This document shows, piece after piece, positions 54,201 to 64,000 of a DNA stretch of 64,000 nt. Position 1 is the first letter of the stretch. The number at the start of each line of letters is the position of its first letter. This DNA is from Yamagishiella unicocca (Eukaryota > Chlorophyta > Chlorophyceae > Chlamydomonadales > Volvocaceae). The position numbers were made by a program, and so were the translations under genes. The stretch spans positions 496,001 through 560,000 of the forward strand of contig BDSL01000032.1 in NCBI GenBank assembly GCA_003116995.1. The letters run 5' to 3'. A model generated the notes under the pieces. The model did not search any database. It was not told the DNA's origin and saw only the letters and a program-made list of their open reading frames with translations.

Positions 54201-54989
54201 GAGGCGTTCCGATAGCTGCGGCTGCTGGCAGTGAGGTGCCTTGATGCAGGATCGCTTGCTGCAGCACTTTGCTGGCAACAGCCGGCACCCAAGCCAGTGA
54301 AACCGCTTCCCGCTTTTCCACGCCCCCAACCCTACGGGGCCCCCTTTCGACCCTCCCCCCCTTCTCTGTGTCGACCCACGGGTTTCCTCTCAACCCTCTC
54401 GACCCATCCACTCGTGGTGTCCTCCTCCGCGCCGCGTCCTCAATCGTTTCCTCGCTGCTTGCTTGGTCTCTGGGCCGCCTTCGGTTCGCCGCATAAGGCC
54501 CACGCGGCTGTGCCGGTGGTGGAGGATCTCAAGGATCTCTGGAAGATCCACCAGATGCAGGTAGGATCGCACGGCAGCATTAGTCGGTCACGTCCGCTGC
54601 GTCGGTCCCTCCCTTCGCACAGACACTCCTGCTGCGCCTGGTTCCTGGTTCGAACCGGGTCCCGGCCGTGCTCTGCGAAGGGACCGACGCGTCCCTCTTG
54701 GCAGCCGAAGAGGTGCGAGCTGCGGTGTTGCCCACCATCACCGGCTTGCTTGCTTCCGTCCACGTAGTAGTAACGATTACAGTGGGTTCCAGACCAAGAG
54801 GTAGAACCATAGTAGTAGTTGTTATTGCTGGCTCCAGACCAAAAGACATAACCACCAGGCACATCTCCGGACACTCAAATCCGCGGATATCGCTGACCGC
54901 TTTCTCCATTCGGGCCTCAGGAGGAGGGCAAGGCGAGGGAGCTGGTGGCCTGGCTGACTGCTGTGCCGAGTTCCAACCGGACATCGTAG
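48283..54989 (+). CDS. MORN-repeat and filamin-repeat protein
   Basis: In-phase exons: 48283-48537, 48805-48974, 49236-49372, 49535-49649, 49940-50271, 50467-50640, 50960-51057, 51380-51466, 51729-51978, 52127-about 52306, about 52706-52879, 53178-53231, 53632-54186, 54498-54560 and 54921-54989. The first half has at least ten MORN units ([76 protein letters not shown]). The second half has two filamin/ABP280 immunoglobulin-like repeats: [20 protein letters not shown]...[16 protein letters not shown] and [10 protein letters not shown], then [17 protein letters not shown]...[11 protein letters not shown]. The C-terminus is an Ala/Glu-rich coiled-coil-like region. MORN units bind membranes or scaffold proteins and filamin repeats bind partners, so a cytoskeletal or flagellar scaffold is likely. 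The start is the first ATG in frame (48283; 48301 is possible). Exon ends near 52.3-52.9 kb are less certain. Confidence 0.82.
53258..53355 (+). repeat. About 36-bp tandem repeat
   Basis: Nearly three copies of CCCCGCTGTACCATGATCTG plus CCCCTTTCC, in an intron of the MORN-filamin gene. Confidence 0.8.
54762..54880 (+). repeat. Dispersed short repeat, copy 5 (tandem double)
   Basis: CGTAGTAGTAACGATTACAG, then TGGGTTCCAGACCAAGAGGT and AGAACCAT, immediately followed by a second related unit (TAGTAGTTGTTATTGCTGGC, then TCCAGACCAAAAGACATAAC). It is the clearest copy and lies in the last intron of the MORN-filamin gene. Confidence 0.7.
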
Positions 54990-55112
54990 CACGGCAGTGT
55001 GTCCGCTCGCCCGCCCGCCCTGTGGTATTACGTAAGCAAATAGTTGCGGCAGCAGCAACAGCAGCACCAACCCATGGGAACGGCGGTAGGGGCGGTGGGG
55101 GCGGTAGCAGTA

Positions 55113-55117
55113 TGTAA
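55113..55117 (+). promoter_or_regulatory. TGTAA polyadenylation-type signal
   Basis: TGTAA 124 bases after the MORN-filamin gene stop. Confidence 0.55.
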
Positions 55118-55330
55118 CCGCCCTGGGAGCGATGCTGGGCGGACGCGTGTGCCGCGCTGTGCAATGTAGAGGTGTACTGAACTCTCCTCGTCAAGGCGGC
55201 CGACACGGGCCTCTAATGGTTCAGTCGAAAGTCAGGCCCAGTAGCTGGCAGTCCATGCCAGTTAGGCTGCTGCCAGCGCTGCTTTGCTCGTTGGCTGAGT
55301 GCGATGCCGTTCCGCTGTGCGAATCATTGA

Positions 55331-55400
55331 TGTAGTAGCAAGTGTCACAGTGGGCCCCATCATATGGTAGAGCCATCGGGCGCAGCGCCTGACACTCAAA
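55331..55400 (+). repeat. Dispersed short repeat, copy 6
   Basis: TGTAGTAGCAAGTGTCACAG, then TGGGCCCCATCATATGGTAG, then AGCCATCGGGCGCAGCGCCT and GACACTCAAAGA. It shares its 3' half with the copy at 16971. Confidence 0.65.
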
Positions 55401-56769
55401 GATGTGTTTTGGAACGTTGAGGTTGACAGGTTCTGAACCGTCGGCTTGAGCTGTGCCTGCTGTCTGCTCGCCACGCAAATGTGGGTGGCTGTCATCATGT
55501 ACAAGGCTGGTCTCACACATGGTTAGAGTGGCAGACAGCATACGCACCAAGAGCGCTGCATCTTGCTTACGAGCTTGCTTTGAGGGGCACTAGCTTGTTT
55601 TGGGGGCAATGACCATTTCCCGATCCGCCATATGCCATCGGCTACAGCGCTTAATCTACGGTCCTGGTGTTGGGGCGGCACCTGAAATGAACTGGGCCAT
55701 GCCGACTGACAATGTTTCGCAGCGGTTTGGGAGGATCGCTCGGATCTGTCGGTGTTCGGAAGAGCCACGGCGGCGGCGTATGGGATGGATGCATCAGTTG
55801 ACCTTGCACGTGGAGCATGGAGGGCTGCCTCTTGAGCGTCATAGGGGGGCTGGAGCGCGCCGGGGCACAGCTTATTATAGACCGGAGGCAGTCCCCCTAT
55901 CCGCGGACCACCTTGCCAGCTGCCAGCTCAGACACGTGCAGCGCAAAAGAGGATTACATGTGTATGGAAATGGGGGTAGCCGTTCAAAGTTGCAAGGAGC
56001 GAATCTCAGTGGTTGTGCTACGCAGCTATGAAGCTGCACGACGATGAAATGCTTCCTGCAAGCGGTTAGGGATACTACGTCAACAGAAGGAAGCAGTCAC
56101 CAGCTCACCAGCATGCAGCTGGGTTCCGAAGTAACATTTGAGCCGCGCTGTGCCCCCAGGCCTCAATAGCAGCCGGCTGCACATCCCAGCAGCTCGTCAG
56201 CCGTTCCTTACAACGTCAGTAGGTAACGGCAAGGCACTTGCGAGCCAGAATGACAAAACACATCAAACGTTCGATTTGCGTCTCTGCTGCGTCCGAAATA
56301 AAGGTATTCTTGTGGAGTGCAGCGACGCGCGCTAGATGTTAAACACCCAGCGAAATCATTCGAAATCGCAACGACGTTGCCGTGGTTGCGTGGCCAAGGG
56401 CTGAATCGCAAACGATAATACGACACGCGAATATGAAAGGGAGAGATCGAGATGTCACCAAGGCGAACATTGGATGCAGTCGGGTTTTATTTGGCGTGAG
56501 CGACAGAAAATACCGAAGCGAATGGCATCATAGACTCGAGGCCAGGGAACCCGGTATGCGTGTTGCATGACGCCAGCGACTGCGAACACAATGGTACGAA
56601 CCAAACCGCCTTCAGGGATGCATAGGCACACGTTTCGTTAGCTTCGCGTGCATGGACGACCAACTGCTAACGCCTTTCCGCTATTGCCTGGTCCCATACG
56701 CGCATCTCATGGATGGATGCAGCAGCTCGATGTAAACCCAGTTGCTCTACTGCTACCATATGTACGGCA

Positions 56770-56843
56770 AAAAACGCAACGATAATGCTTCATCACGAGC
56801 ACTACAAAGAACGCAACGATAACGCTTCATCACGAGCACTATC
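56770..56843 (+). repeat. 36-bp direct repeat
   Basis: Two adjacent copies of AACGCAACGATAATGCTTCA plus TCACGAGCACTA, in the 3' flank of the multicopper oxidase gene. Confidence 0.85.
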
Positions 56844-56962
56844 TGGCGCTCCAGCGGCGGGCGGTGCTTCTTCCCGACCCGGCAATGTGGCCAGCAAGAA
56901 CAACAGCAGCACCAGCGGCCGCTGGTGGGCTCCACCACATGACATCAGGCAGCCATAGCCAC

Positions 56963-59900
56963 CTAGTAGAGCGGCGGCAGCTCCCAGCCCGACATGCCCC
57001 ACTTGGAGCGCAGGTAAGCCTTGTTGTACGGCGCATAATTGTACCTGCGGAGGCGGTAAGTTTATCGTACACACAACGATGCGAGGCGTTAAATCCTAAT
57101 CGCCAGGGCACTTGTGACGGATGGCTATGCCTGGACGGCGGCACCCGCAGGGGCACCAGAATCGGACGCAACTCCTGCTGGAGCTCTCTAGGAATGCTAC
57201 ATGCGGAGAGCCGGCACCTACTACCCTACCCAAGCAACCTCGATAGGCTCACCTGCAGCTGCTCTGGCACTTGGGCGTGACGGCCGGCGGCGGGGCCAAC
57301 TTGCCAATGTCCTCCACGAAGTAGAGCTGCAGCGCATCGCAACAGCAGAGGTTGGGAAAGGGAGGCAAGGTTTTTAAGGGGTCAAGCGGAGAGCGCTTTT
57401 GCCGTCCAAGTTTTCCTAGTGGCACGCTGTAAGCGCTGTAGGTAGCCGTCGGCAATATCGGTACTTCGGTCCAGGAGGACAGGTTGGACCCAAGCAAGCG
57501 GCAGGCCCCCCCCCGCGCACCTGCTGGCCCATGAAGACGTGGGTGAGGATGTGGCAGTGGAAGGGCCTGCGGTGCAAAGGCAACTGCATCAGAAAATTGC
57601 GGCCAGAGCACGCAGACCGAACAACCTCCTTGAAGGGAGTTAGGGAGTTAAGTTCTGCCGCCGCCACTGGGATTCCGCCCTCGTGCCCCCGCTCCTCGTA
57701 TGCTGCCGCGCACTGTCTTCTGCCCGCATCGCCCCCGGAACACCATTACCAACTCCCGCATCATCGGGACGCCCGGCACCGCCCGCGCACGGGTCGTGGT
57801 GAAGTGAGCGGACGCCGTGACTACCGGTATGCTGGTCACAGTATCCCATGTACCCATGCCACGCACCAGATGCCGGGGTTGTTGGATCGGAAGCGGATGT
57901 AGGCCCAGCCTCCGGAGGGAATCGTGACGGTGTCGCGGTAGGCGGGGTCGGCGGTGTTGAGGCCGGTGGCGTGCAAGGCCGGGTTGTAGGTACCGTTGCC
58001 CCGGGCGAGGACCTGGGGGCAGACCGTGTCGATTCCAGCAGTGTTGTGGGGTTCCCAAAATATCGTAGGTCGATGACGCATTTCCTGTCAGTGTGCCGCC
58101 TCCAAAGACGCATGCGCTTGAGATGTCCAACTTGTCAGTCGACACACAGCAGCTGCCGATACCGAATTGACGTCCAGGTGCAAGCCCTGCGAGCAGGGGT
58201 ATTCGCTACCCCACGTGTCCCCACGCATCCACTTCAGCGCGTCCCTTGGCCCCACCCCCACTCGTGTGCGTTCTTCCCCCTCTCCCTCCCTCGGCCCCTA
58301 CCCAGAAGCGGTGGCCGTGCAGGTGGAAGGGGTGCTGCTCCATGGCGACGCGGGTGGAGCCCGAGGGCCGGTAGTCGCCGTTGAACGAGTTGGCGGGGTT
58401 GTTGTTGACAACCTGCACCGGGGCGGAAGGGGGGGAGCAGCGGAAGGAGGAGAAGAGGGCCATGCGTGGGTGGGCTGGCAGTACGTATGATGTGTACGAC
58501 ATCGCCACGTCGAGAACGCCCCGCCCCGGCCCCCTTCCATGTCACAGAGTCAATGTCCAGCCCGGAAGCCACGACACTGCGCTGGCCCTCCCCTCCCCTC
58601 CCCTGCCCTCCCCTGCCCTCCCCTCCCCTCCGTCGGCTCTAAACGGTTTTTTCTCGCATCCACGCGTCGCTGGGGACAAGGAGCTGCTTGGCACTGCGCC
58701 TTAACGCGGGCGCCGCCCGGCCCCCCCCCTACCCACCACGTCGATCACTTTGCCGCCGTCGAGCTCCACGACGTGCAGCCCGACCGAGGGGTACAGCGGC
58801 ACGGGGCTGATGCCATCCATGTAAACCCTGTTTGCGTACAGCAGTTGGCGGGAAGGAGGAGACGAGGCAAGGGCAAGGGCGTGAGCAGCAGCCAGACAGC
58901 ATCACATGTTGTTGTTCTGAGGACAATGACACCTACTTGGAAGTGCGACACATGCAAAGAGCAACAACTCAGGATGGCAGCGAGCGAGGGCTGGTTACGA
59001 ATTTGGCTGACAGCATTCTTCCGGTGATTAAATGCGAAATACGTTACATTCCAGGCTTGTAGATGTAGGTGTGGATTGGTTTAGATGTGGACGCGCGTTG
59101 GTTTAGAAACGCGTGTTGGTTTTCTAAACCAACACGCATCCACACCTAAACCAACCCACAGCCACATCTACACAAGCCTGAAATGTAACATTTTTCGCAT
59201 CCCCGCGCCCAACCCCCTGAGGCATCCTACCCCGGTTGCAACCCCCCTGTGGAGTTCATTTCCTCGTAACGTGACTCAACTTCCTGCACCGCACCAGGCC
59301 CTGAAGGAGAGAACTCACGTTGGCTTGGCTTCGCTCTTGAGGCTGTTCATTCCCACGTACGGACCCGAACCCGTGCCGTTGGCCATGGACGCGTTGACCG
59401 CGTAGCGCTTCAGGTATCTTGGCTCCTTCTGGACCAGCGACATGAGCGGCTTGCAGGGCGGCGTCTTGGGCATCGCCACATTGTTCAGGGCCCACCTGAA
59501 AGGCAGCAGCAACACCACCGCTCATCACCACCACCGTCAGGCGGGGCAGGAAGGAAGCTACACGTGCAGCCGCAGCACGGCAGCCAGGCACCATCAGTGG
59601 CAGGCGCGTGCTTGGCAGCTCCAGGTCCCTAGCGCGCGAAGCACACCCTCACACAACCGACCGTGCGCTGCGCGCTCCGGCGGCGGTGCGGATGCTTCCC
59701 CACCCCCGCCTGGGTCAGCCGGCTAGGCCAGCAGCCCGCGCTGCGCACCTGATCTGGCCGCTAGCCTCCAGCAGCGGCTGCGAAATGTCCACCACGACGA
59801 ACGTGTTAGCGGTCTTGGGTGGTGCGAGGGTGGTCTACGCAGGTCATCGGCAGGGGATGCGGGAGGCAGGGATTAGAAAGGAGAAAGACAGGAGCACGCA

Positions 59901-62900
59901 GAGCCGCGGTTGCGTGGCTGCATACTGCAGACCAGTGGCCGCCGTGAGCAGGATTGCCGGCAAGTCACGTTGCGGGGCGGAGGCGCCCCGGCGTGTGAGA
60001 GGTACGCGAGGCGCTGGCGCTGTTACGCAACCGACCCAAGTAGGATATTCGACAACTAGGGTCTAGCATCCACGTGCACGCATGTACGACAGTTGTCACG
60101 TGTATTGGAATGGGGAGGGCCTTATCTTGGTGAAGGCACCCCCGATCCCGACCCGGACCCACCTCGCCGGCGTGCAGGTACAGGGCGGCGGCGGGGTTGG
60201 CCGAGGGCACCAGCATCACGGGGTCCAGCTTGACCTACAAATCAACCAAAGCAAAGGAATTCAACGGGAACGAGGTCAGCGCCTTCCTTCCAGGAAACCT
60301 CGCGATGCCAGGGCAAACGATGGCGACAGGGCAGAGGCAAGCGGAAAGGGAAACACTCAAGCCATGTCAACCGCTGGATGAGAACTGCTCAGCAGAAGGC
60401 GGCCGTTGCGGACTGCTCCCATGAAGGTGGGTTGGTTGATAACATGGCGAGGGTCCAGCTGGCTACAGACGGCGGCAGTAGCACTGCGCTACTACCGGTA
60501 CCCCCAACGCTCATTTCCTCCACGGTCCCCTTCGTTCCCTTGATCCTGGTGCGCGACCCAGCATCCTCATCGACACCGGAGACGCTACCCCGCTGCCCAC
60601 TCGTGCCCATCCCACCGGCCACCTTACTCCGTCCATACCCCCACCGCCACACTGCGACCCACCATGGCGTCCTCTCCCGCGGTGCCCCAAGCCGTTATGT
60701 TGACGGGCTGCGGCGTGGCCGTGGTGGGGAAGGCGGAGGCGTTGGCGCCCACATAGTTGAGCACCGCGTAGCCGGCAGGGGCGCCGATGCGATACTGCGA
60801 CGCCACGGTGATCCAGTAGTTGGCGGCGGGCTGGTCGGCGGTCAGAAGCACATCCACCCTGCGGGGCGAGGGACAGAGTACGTGAATTTTCGTTGCACTG
60901 CCTGATCACAGCAATGCACAAGATATATCAGCCGAGTCGGACCAGCAGAACACATGTCTGTACGACATGGGTAGGGGCTGTGTGCCGAGTGCTCGGAGCC
61001 AATGAGGGGTTGTGCAGAAATCCGTTGATCAGCACAGAGATAAGTAAACAACTAGGCAAATTCTTTTTGAGGTTGCATGGTGGAGAACTTGGTTTGGGAA
61101 AAGAACCTGAGCAAGAGTTCCGCCAAGACTGTTGTGGCAAAGCCACAAACATAGACATCAAAGACCTGGTCTACCAAAGCATTTTTCCGGCGCGTTTTGG
61201 GTGCATGTTGGAGAACTTGGTGCGTTGGCCGGACATGCGAGGGCAAGACTCAATTAATGAGGGAGGGCGATGAACCAACCCAGGGGCGACAGAGCAGCTC
61301 TTGGGCAGCCTTCGACCCGCAACTACTGGTATACCTCGAGCTGGTGTCATGACTGCTTGCACACACTCGCCACACAAGGTTAGAGCACAACGCACTACCG
61401 CCGACCAGCCGCGCCGCAGCTCGCAGACAGACAGGGCCCAAGTCATGCACACACCCCGCCACACGCCCTGCAACGGAAGACGCCCAGCCCGGCCTGCCAA
61501 GTGCAAGCTCCGGCCGCGCGCCCCGCAGCGCACCCACCTCTGGCCGCTGTTGATGTCGACGCAGCGCGTGGACATGGGCGCGACGGGGACGGCGTCGGCA
61601 GCGATGAGCGTCACGTTGTGGGCCTCGAAGCACACCGTCATGAAGACCAGCGAGGCGCCGTTGATGAGCCGCATGCGGTACGTCTTGCCCGCCTCGACCG
61701 CGAACTGGCTGTGGCTGCAGCCTGGGGGCGGTCAGTCCGGGTGAGTTGGCATTGGGGAGTGGACGTGAGGTTACGGTCAGGAAGCGAACCACTTTCACTC
61801 ATCCGCCACTTCGGGGATGAAATGCCTTGTTGCGCCAGGAACACCATGCAGGCTGCCGCACAGCCTCTACCCGTCGAACTGGAGTTATGTTTGATTGCGC
61901 AACATGCACATTACGCCGTTACTGCAGACCGCCTGTGTGAAACGCGTATCTTTCCCTACACTGTCCGCGAAGGGCAGTAGCTCGCTGCGGCAGGGCACGA
62001 AGGCCTGTGGCAGCCAGCTCGACTATTGGACGGCTGACGTAGCAACGACTGCGAACTTTGCTTCCTAAGCCTTACCGACACATTTCGCTCTCTTTCTGGA
62101 CCAGTTACCCTCTGTAAAGCTGGTAGAAACTACTCGAGGTTTTCTTGGCTTCCCTCCCCCCTGCCGTGGCCAAGCCAGTGCTGACCACCGCCGGCAATAT
62201 TCCCTGCGCCGGTCTGCTCCCCGCTACGCCGCCCCTCCGCGCACCTGGGTTGTTGGCGGATGCCCAGGGCTGCTGCGCGCTGCGACCCGGGGCCACCGTG
62301 AAGGCCGTGGGGCCGCAGGTAGGAGGCGCGGCGCTGCCGCCAAGTCCCGGGAACAGCACGCAGTCGCCGTAGAAGCCGCGGCCGTTGACGAGGACTGCCT
62401 GCGGGTTGCCAACCCAGTTCCAGGCGCCGGTGTCGTTGGTGACCTTGGCGGCGTCGAAGGGCCTGAGGAGCGGGGGGAAAGGGGCCCAGAGGGCTGCATG
62501 GGTAAGAGCAGCTTGAAGGGGTACAGCAGCAATGGTGGGTCGGTGATAGGTGGTAATTACATGATGACATTAACGGAGATGCAGGCTTGCGAGGGCGACA
62601 AGTGTTTTGTTCAGATTCTGCGAGCGAAGGGGGTTTCGAAAACATCTGGGCGCATACATGCACTGGTGCAGGTGGAAGCATGGGAGAGGGATAAGTCCTT
62701 ACCGGACCCCAGAAAGCCTGTGTGATTCTTCCAATAATCCACATCAGCCCGCAGCTCCTCTCTTACGCCGTACCCCAGTTGCCTGGACCTCCACGAATGC
62801 GTTCAAAATCCCAACTACATGGACCTTTTTGGGTGCGATCCGAAACCCATAACCGTGTCCCTCTCTGACTTGTCTGCTTCGATTCCGCGTCCCGCCCTGG

Positions 62901-63988
62901 CCTCCACTCACATGTTAAGCTGGAAGAGCAGCGAGTTCGTGGTCGCATGGTACCAGTCGCTGAGGAACAGGGTGTGGTCGCCGTCGTACGACCACAGGTC
63001 AGGAACGGTGGCGGGCGGCATGACGAGCGGCATGCCGGGTGTAAGTGGGATGCGGGGCGGGTGCACGATGAACGGCCCCTGGAGGCCGTCGCCCTTGAAG
63101 CCAGTGTTGTGGTCGTGCCACAGGTAGGAGCCCGGGGGGTCGTTGACCTGGGGGCGGAGAGAGGGGGGTGTATGAGGAATCGGGTTACACCTCGCCTCGT
63201 CAGCCATTAGGGTGGCCGGTGGGACAGTACAAACGGACGAATACGCGGTTATACGCGTGCTCAATATCGCTCACCTCAAATTGGTATGTGTAGTTCTTCC
63301 CCGGCGCGATCGGGCATAGGGTCACGTACGAGGTGCCATCAAACCAGGCTGCAGGGCCACTCATGCGCAGGCCTGTGCGCCAAAACGGCAACGGTTGGCG
63401 ACGGTCTTCTCATAGGTAATCGGGAGGCGACGCAACGCACCATGATAATGGAGAGCAATCCCCTCGCTCACGGTTGGGACCGACTCCGGGATATTGTTTA
63501 TTAATGTAATCTGCGCCGAAAGGGTCGAAGTCAGACACCGCTCGATAGCAACGGAAGCGCTGTTATCCAGCGAAAGTCAAGAGAGGTTACATCGTAGTGC
63601 TACCAGAAGTACACACCTTAACCGTGTCGCCCTGGTTGATGTTTATGGTGGGCTCAAAGATCCCGGAGACGAGCACAATGGGCCGCGCAAAGCAGCTGGG
63701 AGCGCCATATGCAAGAGTGACATTTACGGTATAAGATACCTGGGCAATTCAGGAAACCCATTATTGGCGTGGTCAACTCAATGCTTCGTCTCGAGGCAAA
63801 GCACGTTTTCGGGCAACTCAGGTTGCAGAGCCTTTGCTTACGATCAGTCCACCGTGAAGGTTGGACTCCACGCTGCTAGGCTTCAACGGAGAACCTGGAG
63901 GAGGGGGCTGAGCGAATCCGACGCCAGCGCCAAGCGCTAGCGCAGCCAGTGCTGCAACCAACGCGACGCCTTTGCCCATCCTTATCAT
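56963..63988 (-). CDS. Laccase-like multicopper oxidase, secreted
   Basis: Seventeen exons join in phase: 63842-63988, 63617-63739, 63441-63510, 63275-63372, 62912-63147, 62245-62462, 61538-61721, 60663-60858, 60163-60234, 59749-59813, 59319-59495, 58737-58827, 58302-58412, 57867-58012, 57521-57566, 57253-57326 and 56963-57044; about 711 residues. The N-terminus is a signal peptide (MIRMGKGVALVAALAALALG). All four copper motifs are present: HYHG (exon 3), LWHDHNTG (exon 5), HPFHLHGHRFW (exon 13) and HCHILTH (exon 15), as is the cupredoxin signature VTLCPIAPGKNYTYQF. The enzyme should couple one-electron oxidation of phenols, metals or similar substrates to reduction of O2 to water, outside the cell or in the secretory path. 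The three-domain plan resembles laccase and ascorbate oxidase rather than the six-domain algal ferroxidase. The residue ten after the type-1 Cys is Gln. The start is the first ATG of the exon carrying the signal peptide. Confidence 0.92.
59031..59200. repeat. Foldback (inverted-repeat) element in oxidase intron
   Basis: Nearly the whole 170 bases form two arms: GCGAAATACGTTACATTCCA and GGCTTGTAGATGTAGGTGTG on the left; CACATCTACACAAGCCTGAA and ATGTAACATTTTTCGC on the right, with GTTGGTTTAG/CTAAACCAAC at the centre. It lies within intron 58828-59318. Confidence 0.85.
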
Positions 63989-64000
63989 GAGGCAAACACT

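Larger units (their letters stand above)
54990..56962. other. Convergent intergenic stretch
   Basis: It lies between the ends of the MORN-filamin gene (+) and the multicopper oxidase gene (-). It contains one dispersed repeat and a 36-base direct repeat. I see no gene. Confidence 0.5.

Noticed and set aside
1..64000. tRNA, rRNA or other structural RNA genes
   Set aside because: I saw none by eye; a tRNA or covariance-model scan would be needed to exclude them.

Overview
The window looks like nuclear DNA of a green alga of the Chlamydomonadales, probably volvocine. It has GC-rich coding exons cut by many short GT-AG introns, TGTAA polyadenylation-type signals, long alanine/glycine/proline runs, a short interstitial tract of TTTTAGGG (the Chlamydomonas-type telomere unit), and a chromodomain Ty3/gypsy retrotransposon. 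There is no operon structure. Most genes span many exons, and I rebuilt exons by matching splice sites and reading phase by eye.

Left gene block (1-16.1 kb). It holds the 3' part of a WD40-repeat gene (+), a five-exon secreted protein with a proline-rich tail (+), and a three-exon small hydrophilic LEA group 1 (Em-like) protein (-). Next comes a low-complexity multi-exon gene that I cannot name (+), followed by a 411-codon Ala-rich reading frame (+).

Repeat island (about 16.2-35.5 kb). Three segments (A, B, C) occur twice, the second set in inverted orientation and in circularly permuted order. Segment B (about 2.15 kb) carries a captured last exon of an HSP90-family gene, an unrecognised reading frame and strong palindromes. 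The right copy of B is split by a 6.7-kb Ty3/gypsy chromovirus with identical 416-bp LTRs and a 5-bp target duplication. That element has lost the part of integrase that should hold the second catalytic Asp. Segment C belongs to the 3' end of a DUF3638/DUF3645-type helicase-like gene, which is probably a fragment. The island also holds CAATCCC-motif arrays, a heptamer array and the telomere-like tract.

Right gene block (36-64 kb). A TMTC/DUF1736-family membrane O-mannosyltransferase-like gene (-) has introns full of minisatellites. It is head to head with a MORN-repeat plus filamin-repeat gene (+). A 17-exon laccase-like multicopper oxidase gene (-) closes the window. I could follow its reading phase through every exon from signal peptide to stop, about 711 residues, and it has Gln at the type-1 copper axial position.

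The genes do not form an evident pathway. Secretory or membrane products are frequent (secreted proline-rich protein, TMTC protein, multicopper oxidase).
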